Source: Nitrospinota bacterium (GTDB lineage Bacteria; Nitrospinota; Nitrospinia; UBA9942). Taken from it: a stretch of DNA of 14,875 nucleotides. The number at the start of each line of letters is the position of its first letter. Within the stretch, counting starts at the first letter, position 1. The notes below the pieces were generated by a model. The model saw nothing but the letters and a program-made list of their open reading frames with translations, was not told the origin of the DNA and searched no databases. The position numbers were made by a program, and so were the translations under genes. Positions 5,708-13,015 of the stretch are shown here, in pieces. The stretch lies in NCBI GenBank assembly GCA_016234205.1, contig JACRGN010000367.1, positions 1 to 14,875 of the forward strand, in the 5' to 3' direction.

Positions 5708-7090
5708 TTAAACCCCTTTATTATTTTTTTCAATCTCTGTTATCCTCCTTAATACCTGCTTTTTTGATGTGCCGCCAATGACATCCTTTCTATTAACCGA
5801 TTTTTCTACTTTTATAAAACTGAATATATCTTTTTTGAAACTCTTAGAGAATTTCTGTAATTCATAAAATGCCAGTTCAGATAATAATTTATTATTCTTT
5901 ATGCAAAATGAGACTACCTTTCCAACAACCTCGTGGGCATCCCTGAACGGGAGTCCTTTCATAACGAGATAATCTGCCATATCAGTGGCTGTCATAAAAC
6001 CCTGAAACACCGCTTCTCCAAGCCTGTCCCTATTAAGCTTAATTGTGCCAATCATCTTAGAATATATTAACAGAGAAGCCTTGACCGTATCAATTGTATC
6101 AAACACAGGCTCTTTATCCTCCTGCATATCTTTGTTGTATGCAAGTGGGAGCGATTTCATTGTAGTGAGTAATGACATGAGATTCCCATATACCCTGCCA
6201 GTTTTCCCCCTCACGAGTTCAGGGACATCAGGGTTTTTCTTCTGAGGCATAATACTGCTCCCTGTGCAGAAGGCGTCATCAATCTCAACAAAACAAAATT
6301 CAGAAGTAGACCATATTATCAGTTCTTCACTGAGTCTGCTCAAGTGCATCATTAAAATAGCAGAGGCAGAGAGAAACTCAATGGAAAAATCCCTGTCACC
6401 AACAGCGTCCATACTGTTTGTTGTGACTACTGGGAATTGCAGAAGTTTTGCTGCATATTTTCTATCAATCGGATAATTAGTCCCTGCCATAGCAGCAGAG
6501 CCGAGGGGCATAACATTTACCCTCTTTAACATATCCAAAAATCTATCTTCATCCCTATCAAACATATCATAATAGGCAAGCAAATGATGGCTAAAGAGAA
6601 CAGGCTGTGCCATTTGTAAATGTGTATATCCCGGCATGATTACATCAATATTCCCCTTTGCCTTTTTTACAATTGACTTCTTCAAACCTCTTATCAGACC
6701 GACAATCTCACCAATCTCATCCCTCAAATATAGCCTTATATCAAGTGCCACCTGGTCATTCCTACTCCTTGCAGTATGCAGTTTTCCTCCAACAGTGCCT
6801 ATCTTCTCAATAAGCCTTCTTTCAATATTCATGTGAATATCTTCAAGTGCTATGTCAAACTTAAATCTGCCGCCGTCTATCTCCTTTTTTATATCTCTTA
6901 ATCCCTTGATGATTTTATTTGCCTCTCCATTTTTAATAATCTTACACCTGGCAAGCATCATGCAATGTGCAATACTCCCCTCAATATCATATTTATAAAG
7001 CCTCTTATCAAATGAGATTGAGGCAGTAAATTCTTCTACCAGTTTATCAGTCTCCTTTTCAAATCTCCCCGACCACGGTTTCTTTTTCAT
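5708..7090 (-). CDS. argH: Argininosuccinate lyase
   Basis: ArgH splits argininosuccinate into arginine and fumarate, the last step of arginine synthesis. The 460-aa product opens with the typical KPWSGRF. It carries TARSRNDQ at 106-113, GYTHLQ at 154-159 with T156/H157, the fumarase-superfamily signature GSSIMPQKKNPD at 277-288, and the end part GGTSKKQV. All conserved regions are intact. Its ATG overlaps the ilvA stop codon as ATGA, and its TAA abuts the lptM-like ATG, so these genes are almost certainly one transcript with coupled translation. Confidence 0.97.
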   Translation of the reverse strand: MKKKPWSGRFEKETDKLVEEFTASISFDKRLYKYDIEGSIAHCMMLARCKIIKNGEANKIIKGLRDIKKEIDGGRFKFDIALEDIHMNIERRLIEKIGTVGGKLHTARSRNDQVALDIRLYLRDEIGEIVGLIRGLKKSIVKKAKGNIDVIMPGYTHLQMAQPVLFSHHLLAYYDMFDRDEDRFLDMLKRVNVMPLGSAAMAGTNYPIDRKYAAKLLQFPVVTTNSMDAVGDRDFSIEFLSASAILMMHLSRLSEELIIWSTSEFCFVEIDDAFCTGSSIMPQKKNPDVPELVRGKTGRVYGNLMSLLTTMKSLPLAYNKDMQEDKEPVFDTIDTVKASLLIYSKMIGTIKLNRDRLGEAVFQGFMTATDMADYLVMKGLPFRDAHEVVGKVVSFCIKNNKLLSELAFYELQKFSKSFKKDIFSFIKVEKSVNRKDVIGGTSKKQVLRRITEIEKNNKGV

Positions 7091-8292
7091 AGCACCTCCG
7101 CATTATAACCCATATTTATTAACTCACCCTTAATCTCCTCATTGTGTTCAAATCCCTTTGTTTCAAGATTCAGCCTCACTATGGTCTTTGTAATTGGAAG
7201 TTTATGGGAGAGCCTGTCATGGACGATATGAAGTATATTTGCCTTTTTCCCTGCAATAATTGATGTGAGCCTTGCAAATGCATCAGGTGTATCAGCAAGC
7301 TCAACCTCAATCCTCAATACCCTTCCTGACTTTACAAGCCCTTTTTCTATCACCCTGTCAAGTATATTCATATCAATATTCCCGCCGCTCAAGACAAGGA
7401 CAACCCTTTTGCCCTTTATCTTTGTTTTACTATCCATAATTGCAGCGAGCGGAACTGCACCTGCACCTTCAACAACAATCTTTTTTCTTTCCATGAGAAG
7501 GAGTATTGCAGCCGCTATCTCTTCTTCCTCTACAGTAACAATTTCATCTACCTTCTGCTGGATTATTGGAAATGTTATATCACCTATCTTTTTTATTGCG
7601 ATCCCGTCTGCAATAGTATGAAGCGATGTAACAGGTGTATTCTTACCCGTCTGTCTTGACAGATACATGGCAGCCGCCGCCTTTGCCTCAACACCTACAA
7701 TCTGGGTATCCCTCTTTTTTTCTTTGACCGCTATAGAAATACCTGATATAAGACTCCCTCCTCCGATGGGAATAATAACAGAATCCACATCAGGAAGGTC
7801 CTCAAGGATTTCAAGCCCTATTGTCCCCTGCCCTGCTATAAGGTCATTATCATCATATGTATGTATAAAAGTGCAATTTCTATCCCTTTCAATTTTCCTT
7901 GCATATTCTAACGCCTCATCAAAACTATTACCATATAATATAACCTCTGCCCCGTATCCCTTTGTGGCAAGCTGTTTTGATATGGATGCCCTCTCAGGCA
8001 TGACCACAACAGCCTTTATGCCCAACCTGCTTGCAGCAAGGGCGACACCCTGTGCATGATTTCCGGCAGATGCAGTAACAACACCCCTCTTTCTTTCATC
8101 TTCCGACAGGCGGAAAATCTTATTTGCAGCACCCCTGATTTTAAAAGAGCCTGTCTTTTGTAAATTTTCAAGCTTTATATAAACCTCTAATCCTGTTATT
8201 CTGCTTATGGAATTTGAATAGACAAGGGGCGTTCTATGAATATAATCTTTTATAGTTTCCTGTGCCTTCTTTATATCGTCAAAACTAATCAC
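7087..8292 (-). CDS. ilvA: Threonine ammonia-lyase (threonine dehydratase) with C-terminal ACT-like domain
   Basis: The enzyme converts threonine to 2-oxobutanoate and ammonia, starting isoleucine synthesis or threonine breakdown. At 401 aa it is the short form with one regulatory domain. K51 in GSFKIRGA binds PLP, SAGNHAQG is at 75-82 and the phosphate-binding GGGS at 177-180. Residues about 325-401 form an ACT-type domain (RIEVELADTPDAFARLTSII). The start is a GTG at 8292 with TGGAG five bases upstream. It heads an amino-acid operon with argH and lysA. The name ilvA is used for the reaction; a catabolic TdcB-like role cannot be excluded from sequence alone. Confidence 0.92.
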   Translation of the reverse strand: MISFDDIKKAQETIKDYIHRTPLVYSNSISRITGLEVYIKLENLQKTGSFKIRGAANKIFRLSEDERKRGVVTASAGNHAQGVALAASRLGIKAVVVMPERASISKQLATKGYGAEVILYGNSFDEALEYARKIERDRNCTFIHTYDDNDLIAGQGTIGLEILEDLPDVDSVIIPIGGGSLISGISIAVKEKKRDTQIVGVEAKAAAAMYLSRQTGKNTPVTSLHTIADGIAIKKIGDITFPIIQQKVDEIVTVEEEEIAAAILLLMERKKIVVEGAGAVPLAAIMDSKTKIKGKRVVLVLSGGNIDMNILDRVIEKGLVKSGRVLRIEVELADTPDAFARLTSIIAGKKANILHIVHDRLSHKLPITKTIVRLNLETKGFEHNEEIKGELINMGYNAEVL

Positions 8293-8342
8293 GATAACTC
8301 CATTCGTTGCAAGACATTTTGATTCTTAAACTAATTCGTTAT

Positions 8343-8370
8343 ATTATACCAGTGTGTTTTAAGGGGGCAA
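8343..8370 (-). promoter_or_regulatory. Extended -10 promoter for the ilvA-argH-lptM-lysA operon
   Basis: On the minus strand TTGCCC (8370-8365) is followed after 16 bases by TATAAT (8348-8343), with TGG directly before it giving an extended -10. This places transcription start near 8336 and a leader of roughly 44 nt before the GTG of ilvA. No attenuator or leader peptide is visible in that leader. Confidence 0.65.
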
Positions 8371-8409
8371 TAGAAAAAAGTGGAAGATTATATTTGTAAA
8401 AGATTTAAC

Positions 8410-8775
8410 CTAAGATTTTATAAGATAAGGTATCTGACCTGCACTTTCAGAATTTAGAAGGAGGAGAGATCTGAAAATCTTTAGATGCCTGTCTATATCG
8501 GGCATTATAGCCTCCGCACTCATCAGATTAATATATTCTTCGGCCACCAGGTCGCGCCAGCGTAAAAGCTCTTTTCTTAAGCCCCTCATGGGATTTGACT
8601 TAACAGTGAGGTCTGTTAAATAGATGACCCTTTCATAACATAATATCAATCCAGTTTTATCAAGTGGAGAAAACAATCTTTTTGCCCTGTTCATCTCATT
8701 TCCTATCATCAATATCTGCTGCAATAGGGAAAAAGATGACCATCTCTCCTGTGTCAGCCCTGAATGTTGAACCAT
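8410..8775 (-). CDS. Uncharacterised 121-aa helical protein paired with the DUF5674 gene
   Basis: I do not recognise a named family. The product looks all-helical and cytoplasmic, with no signal peptide or membrane segment. The segment ERWSSFSLLQQILMIGNEMN near the N-terminus recalls a group of small hypothetical proteins with a W-S-x-x-S-L-x-x-Q-x-x-x-I-G-x-E-x-x-R-A pattern followed by a helix ending in L-x-D-L-T. This resemblance is from memory. The ATG directly abuts the TAA of the DUF5674 gene, with a GGGAGAGAG sequence ahead of it, so the two are likely co-translated. The pairing could indicate a two-gene module, but nothing in the sequence shows a mechanism. Confidence 0.72.
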   Translation of the reverse strand: MVQHSGLTQERWSSFSLLQQILMIGNEMNRAKRLFSPLDKTGLILCYERVIYLTDLTVKSNPMRGLRKELLRWRDLVAEEYINLMSAEAIMPDIDRHLKIFRSLLLLNSESAGQIPYLIKS

Positions 8776-9138
8776 TTACAAACTCTCTCCCTTTCCTATT
8801 AATTCAAAGGTTATCTCCTTAATCTTTTTTTGTAAATCCTTATTTATAATTTCCATACTATTATTCCCTTGAGATGGACGAATGTTAATCAGAGAAGTAT
8901 ACTCTATACAAGCTGATTCTCCCCTGCCAGGATAATAATTTGCCCCCCATATATCCTTCTGTTCACTTCCGCTCTCAAGCAGCAATTGTTCTCCATCGGC
9001 ATGGAGTTCCCCTCCTATAGCGATTCTCTTTTGCTCTATATCAACGACATATTTGGCCATATCTTTAAAACCTTCATCAACGAGTTTTTTTAATTCTCTT
9101 TTATCTATCTTTTTAGTTATAACTTTTATCTCAGGCAT
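8776..9138 (-). CDS. DUF5674 family protein
   Basis: The 120-residue product carries the features I recall for DUF5674: a helical start (RELKKLVDEGFKDMAKYVVD), then the central IAIGGELHADGEQLLL, a W-G-A-N-Y-Y-P segment, and the strongly conserved INIRPSQGN at about 85-93, followed by a helical tail. Conserved H, E, R and N residues suggest a ligand- or metal-binding surface, but the function is unknown. It follows fliL by 12 bases and precedes the 121-aa gene with no gap. No clear Shine-Dalgarno sequence is seen before its ATG, so translation may depend on fliL. Confidence 0.72.
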   Translation of the reverse strand: MPEIKVITKKIDKRELKKLVDEGFKDMAKYVVDIEQKRIAIGGELHADGEQLLLESGSEQKDIWGANYYPGRGESACIEYTSLINIRPSQGNNSMEIINKDLQKKIKEITFELIGKGESL

Positions 9139-9150
9139 GAAATCATTATG

Positions 9151-9711
9151 TTACAGGATTAAGAATTCGGTGAAATAGAGATTAGTCACTGTCCCTGACT
9201 GGAGTCCCATGTTAAGAGCAGATATAATATCCTTTATCAGTTTTTCTTTTTCCTTTTTATCCTGAAAATCCTTTAATTCTTTATTCTTCAATATAAAAAA
9301 AATATTTTCACGCAGAAATACTACATTTCTTTCAAATTCTCTTATTATGTCTTTATCACTCAATTCAACTGATATAGATATCCTCAAGAATCTCCCCTCA
9401 GATTCTTTATTGGCAAGTGGTATAAGAAATGGTTCAAGGTTGTAAACTGGAACAGAAGGGACTTCAACAGGCGGTGGTTTTTTTACAGATTCTTCTTTTT
9501 TTTCAGGTTTTTTTGATGTAAAAAAAATAACAACAGTTATTATTAAAGCTACTGCAACTACTGATGAAATAATTATAATTAATTTCTTCTTTGAAACCGG
9601 CTCTTTTACAGTCTCCTCTGCAAGCCCCTCCTCTACCTTTTTAACCTCTTCTCCCTTTTCTTCCTCAGGGACAATATCAATATCTAATTCAGTCTTTCTC
9701 TTCTTTGCCAT
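9151..9711 (-). CDS. fliL: Flagellar basal body-associated protein FliL
   Basis: FliL is an inner-membrane protein that surrounds the stators and supports motor output. The 186-aa product has a charged cytoplasmic N-terminus (about 1-43), one transmembrane helix at 44-65, a proline- and lysine-rich linker (67-86), and a periplasmic FliL domain at about 88-186. That domain begins NLEPFLIPLA, contains GRFLRISISVELSD, and ends in the usual N-L-Y-F-T-E-F. It is the first gene of a run with the DUF5674 and 121-aa genes. No stator or other flagellar gene adjoins it; fliN lies about 5 kb away on the other strand. The last codons plus stop (ATCCTGTAA) resemble a unit of the CAGGAT repeat family seen at 14124-14196. 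Confidence 0.88.
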   Translation of the reverse strand: MAKKRKTELDIDIVPEEEKGEEVKKVEEGLAEETVKEPVSKKKLIIIISSVVAVALIITVVIFFTSKKPEKKEESVKKPPPVEVPSVPVYNLEPFLIPLANKESEGRFLRISISVELSDKDIIREFERNVVFLRENIFFILKNKELKDFQDKKEKEKLIKDIISALNMGLQSGTVTNLYFTEFLIL

Positions 9712-9730
9712 AACCCAAAAAAATTATAAG

Positions 9731-9893
9731 CCACAGAGTTCACAGAGAAAAACAATAAGGAGAAATGGAGAAGATGGAGAGATGGAGAAAAAATAATAAT
9801 AAAACAAATCTGTGTTCTATCTATATTTGTATTCTCCCTTTCTCTTTCTTTCCCCATTTCTCCTTATTGTTTTTCTCTGTGTCCTGTGCGGTT
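9731..9893. repeat. Long inverted repeat between fliL and the REC-TPR gene
   Basis: A 28-bp perfect inverted repeat pairs 9741-9768 with 9854-9881, beginning CACAGAGAAAAACAATAAGG on the plus strand. The match continues imperfectly outward over CCACAGAGTT / CCTGTGCGG. The 85-base centre holds GGAGA-rich and CTCC-rich halves that also pair loosely. It fills the spacer and ends 3 bases before the stop codon of the REC-TPR gene. Confidence 0.85.
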
Positions 9894-9896
9894 GCA

Positions 9897-11054
9897 TCAG
9901 GTTTTTTGTTCCAGACTTTGAAGCATTTCCTTACACTCCTTAAAATTCGGGTCTATCTCAAGGGCTTTCTTGAATGAAGATATTGCCTCCTTCTTCATAT
10001 TCGCCTCCAGATATGCCCTCCCCATGTTGTAGTATATCGCCTCATCCTCAGGGTCAAGTCTTACCGCCTTCTTATACTCATCTATAGCATCACGGTATCT
10101 TCCTTTTCTCCTCAATGCAATCCCAAGCCTGTTATACACATGGACACTCTCTACAACATTCAATGAACCTTTAAAGGCATCAGCCGCTTTATCATCCTGT
10201 CCACTATTTAAATATGCCTCTCCAATCTCGGTCCTTAGTCCTGCATTCTTAGGGTCAATGCCTATCGCTGCCTTAAATGCACTATCCGCCTTCTCTACAT
10301 CACCTTTTGAAAGGTATATCTTACCCAATTGTGCCTGCCTCTGGGGATTATTGGGGCTTATCTTTGCAGCCTTTTCTATCACCTCTGCAGCCTTTTCAGT
10401 ATTACCCTTTTTTAGATATAGGTCGCCCATATTCTGGTGGACTTTTATATACTGGGGATTATTCTTGTATGCATCCTCATAATATTGGAGTGCCTTGTCA
10501 TCCATACCCATTTTCTCATATATCTGCCCAATTGCATGTCTTATCCTTGCACTCTTTGGATTGAATGACAGTGCATGTTCATAAAGTGAGATTGCCTCTT
10601 TAAACATCCCGTTGTTTGTATATTCTATTGCCTTGTCTACCAGTTTATCTACATCGCTTGGGTTTGCCCTTTTTTCAAGTATGGAGTTAATCTTTTCTTC
10701 AAGTGTCTTTGCAACGAATGGTTTTATTATATATCCGTCCACATCTGTCTCTGCTGCCTGAACTATGTGAGATGCTTCAATCTCTGCTGTAACCATGAGG
10801 AATGGAATGTCTTTGAATTTTTCGTTTTCCCTGACCTTTTGTAAAAACTCAATTCCTGTCATAACAGGCATATTCCAGTCGCAGACAACGAAGTCAACCT
10901 TCTCGGATGTCATCTTTTTTATTGCCATCTCACCATTCTCTGCCTCTGATATAAACTCATAACCGACATAGCGGAGCATATTCCTTATGGTTCGCCTCAT
11001 ATTAGTCATGTCGTCAACTATCAGTATTCTCATCCTCTTATTTGCTGTCGCCAT
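9897..11054 (-). CDS. CheY-like response regulator fused to TPR repeats
   Basis: Residues 8-127 form a receiver domain closest in look to CheY (DDMTNMRRTIRNMLRYVGY). D14/D15 bind metal, D59 is the phospho-acceptor, and T89 and K111 complete the switch. From about 139 to 380 there are around seven tetratricopeptide repeats, with recurring patterns such as AYLNSGQDDKAADAFKGSL and YNMGRAYLEANMKKEAISSF. There is no DNA-binding or enzymatic domain, so output is probably protein-protein contact controlled by phosphorylation. GAGG lies six bases before the ATG. The neighbouring histidine kinase is a possible phosphodonor. The last codons, encoding E-Q-K-T, merge with the flanking repeat boundary sequence. 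Confidence 0.9.
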   Translation of the reverse strand: MATANKRMRILIVDDMTNMRRTIRNMLRYVGYEFISEAENGEMAIKKMTSEKVDFVVCDWNMPVMTGIEFLQKVRENEKFKDIPFLMVTAEIEASHIVQAAETDVDGYIIKPFVAKTLEEKINSILEKRANPSDVDKLVDKAIEYTNNGMFKEAISLYEHALSFNPKSARIRHAIGQIYEKMGMDDKALQYYEDAYKNNPQYIKVHQNMGDLYLKKGNTEKAAEVIEKAAKISPNNPQRQAQLGKIYLSKGDVEKADSAFKAAIGIDPKNAGLRTEIGEAYLNSGQDDKAADAFKGSLNVVESVHVYNRLGIALRRKGRYRDAIDEYKKAVRLDPEDEAIYYNMGRAYLEANMKKEAISSFKKALEIDPNFKECKEMLQSLEQKT

Positions 11055-11084
11055 AAAATTCCTCTATTACAAATATAAAAATTA

Positions 11085-11358
11085 GCCACAGACTTTCACA
11101 GACTAAAACATTTAAAAAATACTAAGGAGAAAGGGAGAAGAAGATGGAGAGATGGGGATAAAAAACAAAAAAAATCAGGATACAGATGGACACGGATAAC
11201 ATAGGCTGAAAGCTGAAAGACTTTAACCTTTGAGCCTTGAGCTTTGAGTTATTATTTATTTCTGTGTTTATCTGTGTTCAATATTTTCTTTTTTCTCCTT
11301 TTCTCCCTTTTCTCCATTCTCCTTAATCTTTTTATTTTTTTCTCTGTGTCTCTGTGTC
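11085..11358. repeat. Four concentric inverted-repeat pairs between the histidine kinase and REC-TPR genes
   Basis: The 304-base gap 11055-11358 holds no gene. Nested arm pairs, from outside in, are: CACAGAC/CTCTGTGTC-type 11085-11103 with 11340-11358; a GGAGAAAGGGAGAA-type purine arm 11123-11155 with 11295-11325; an ATACAGATGGACACGGATA-type arm 11180-11199 with 11258-11279; and CTGAAAGCTGAAAG 11206-11219 with CCTTGAGCTTTGAG 11235-11248. Each pair is imperfect but clearly related. The outer right arm ends at the base before the kinase stop codon (TAA read on the minus strand). Confidence 0.8.
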
Positions 11359-12672
11359 TTAATTAGGTTTTTGTTCTTTTTCAAGTGGCAATGTAAAAAA
11401 GAAGATGCTCCCCTTCCCTTCTTCACTCTCAACCCAGATTTTTCCACCATGGGCTTCTACTGCCATCTTGCAGAATGTAAGCCCGAGCCCTGTACTGCTC
11501 CTCCTCCTTATACCATCCTCTATCCTCTGGCTGAACTTTTCAAAGATTTTGTCATGAAAATCCTTAGGGATACCCTTCCCCTCATCTTTAACACTGACCT
11601 TTAAGAATTCACCCTCTTTGCCTGCCTTTACCTCTATCTCCCTCCCGGGAAATGAGTATGAAATGGCATTATTTATGAGATTTGCTATAATCCTCTCAAT
11701 TATCTCTTTATCCGCAGTTATAGTAATATCATTATCGGTCAAACTTGCCTTCAGTTTAACCTCTTTCTGGGCTGCAAGCACCTTCATCTTATCTATCTTT
11801 GTCTGTATCAATTCTCCAATATTAAACTGCTCTCTATTGAGCTTCATCCTCCCCTCTTCCATCTTGCTTATGTCCAGAAGGTTCATAACCATACCCAGAA
11901 GATTCTCACACCCCTGAATTGCCGTATCAAGCACCTCTTTATCCTCTGCAGATAGATTCTGGATATAGGTGAGGAGGTCAAGATTGGACATAATCTCTCC
12001 GAGGGGACCTTTTAGGTCATGGACAATCATGCTTGTAAGGTCCTCTTTTATCTTTTGAAGCTCAATCAATTCATTATTTTTCCTCTTTAATTCCTCATGA
12101 AGCTGGCTATAAACTATTACAGGTGCTATCTTATCCGCAAATAAAATGAGACTGCCGATATCCCCTTCTGTAAATACTCCCGCCCCCCTTTTATCGCTTA
12201 CATTTAATACACCGATTATCCGCCCCTGGTCCCCCATCAATGGAACGGAGAGAAGCGAATTGCTTCCGTACGATTTTCCTGACTCTGCCCTCTTTTTAAA
12301 CCGAGGGTCCTTTGTAATATCCTCAACTAAGATTGGCTTTCTATTCTGAACTACCCAGCTCGCTATGCCGTCCCCTATCTTCTGCCTCTTCCCTACAAGA
12401 TTCGGGTTAAGTCCGTCTTTTGTTGCCGCCTCAACTACAACCAATTCATCACCCTTCTTCGTATCAACAAGCATGAGCGAGCCTTTATCGGCATCTACAT
12501 GCTCAAGTATAATAAAAATGCTCTGCTGAATCTTTGTATCAAGAGAAATTTCTGATGAGAGGATTTTTGTAGTCTCACTTGCAGCCTCTGCAGCCTTTAA
12601 TCTGCGGCTTATCTCCCTTGTAGATTCCTCAAGCTCCCGTATCTTCGCTTCCAATATCTCATTCTTTTCCAT
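11359..12672 (-). CDS. GAF-domain sensor histidine kinase
   Basis: The predicted soluble kinase has 437 residues. A short coiled-coil (about 5-35) leads into a GAF sensor domain at about 40-185 (GDGIASWVVQNRKPILVEDI, then SLLSVPLMGDQGRIIGVLNV). A HisKA dimerisation domain follows with H218 in MIVHDLKGPLGEI. The ATPase domain has an N box NLINNAISYS, DEGKGIP, and GLGLTFCK. No membrane segment is present. I chose ATG 12672 (M-E-K-N-E-I) because the longer frame to 12750 reads through a dispersed repeat; ATG 12678 is also possible. No Shine-Dalgarno sequence is visible, but TTGACA-17-TAAATT directly precedes these ATGs, which would give a nearly leaderless message. The C-terminal E-Q-K-P-N lies in the repeat boundary sequence. 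Confidence 0.9.
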   Translation of the reverse strand: MEKNEILEAKIRELEESTREISRRLKAAEAASETTKILSSEISLDTKIQQSIFIILEHVDADKGSLMLVDTKKGDELVVVEAATKDGLNPNLVGKRQKIGDGIASWVVQNRKPILVEDITKDPRFKKRAESGKSYGSNSLLSVPLMGDQGRIIGVLNVSDKRGAGVFTEGDIGSLILFADKIAPVIVYSQLHEELKRKNNELIELQKIKEDLTSMIVHDLKGPLGEIMSNLDLLTYIQNLSAEDKEVLDTAIQGCENLLGMVMNLLDISKMEEGRMKLNREQFNIGELIQTKIDKMKVLAAQKEVKLKASLTDNDITITADKEIIERIIANLINNAISYSFPGREIEVKAGKEGEFLKVSVKDEGKGIPKDFHDKIFEKFSQRIEDGIRRRSSTGLGLTFCKMAVEAHGGKIWVESEEGKGSIFFFTLPLEKEQKPN

Positions 12673-12734
12673 TGACATAAATTTACTATACATCTGTATT
12701 GGTGTCAAGGTAACAAAGGATTGGTTTGTAGCCT

Positions 12735-12936
12735 GCCACAAAGACACCAAGATACGAAGTTAAGAAAATATTTATTATTCATGTATAGGAAATTATAAAA
12801 ACACCCGCAGATTTCGCAGATTACCGCTGATTAAAACAAGATATTTTTAAAAATCTGTGAAAATCTGCGTAATCTGTGGATTAATCAGGTTTTTGTCCTT
12901 TGTGCCTTTGCGTCTTGGTGGCTATATAATTTCCTA
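12735..12936. repeat. Interlocked inverted repeats between the divergent kinase and HD-GYP genes
   Basis: The 343-base gap 12673-13015 holds no gene. Three arm pairs occur in the order A-B-C-C'-A'-B'. A (12735-12759) pairs with 12898-12922 at 19 of 25 bases (CCACAAAGACACCAAG type). B, TAGGAAATTATA (12786-12797), pairs perfectly with 12925-12936. C (12804-12834, CCGCAGATTTCGCAGATTA type) pairs with 12851-12884. The stretch 12881-12896 (TTAATCAGGTTTTTGTCC) is a version of the boundary motif found at three gene ends. Confidence 0.8.
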
Positions 12937-12967
12937 AAATATTGAAATATTTCTCTTGATTATATGT

Positions 12968-12973
12968 TATAAT
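12968..12973 (+). promoter_or_regulatory. Extended -10 promoter for the HD-GYP gene
   Basis: TATAAT with TG at 12965-12966 forms an extended -10. No good -35 is found at 16-18 bases; TTGAAA at 12942-12947 is 20 bases away. A start near 12980 would leave a leader of about 35 nt, ending in GAGG (13004-13007) eight bases before the ATG. Confidence 0.6.
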
Positions 12974-13015
12974 TTTTGCGGGTTAAATCTCATCACTTAA
13001 CATGAGGTTAAAAAA

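Noticed and set aside
9765..9977. Plus-strand 70-codon frame through the repeat before the REC-TPR gene
   Set aside because: It is formed by the two repeat arms and antisense REC-TPR codons, with low-complexity residues and no start signals.
11268..11450. 60-aa minus-strand frame rich in lysine and glutamate
   Set aside because: It is a shadow formed by the purine-rich repeat arms and the antisense-frame end of the kinase gene; it has no ribosome-binding site and a composition set by the repeat.
12678..12750. N-terminal extension of the histidine kinase to 12750
   Set aside because: The extra residues are encoded by the CCACAAAGACACC repeat and AT-rich DNA, with no ribosome-binding site; the coiled-coil and GAF start fit M-E-K-N-E-I.
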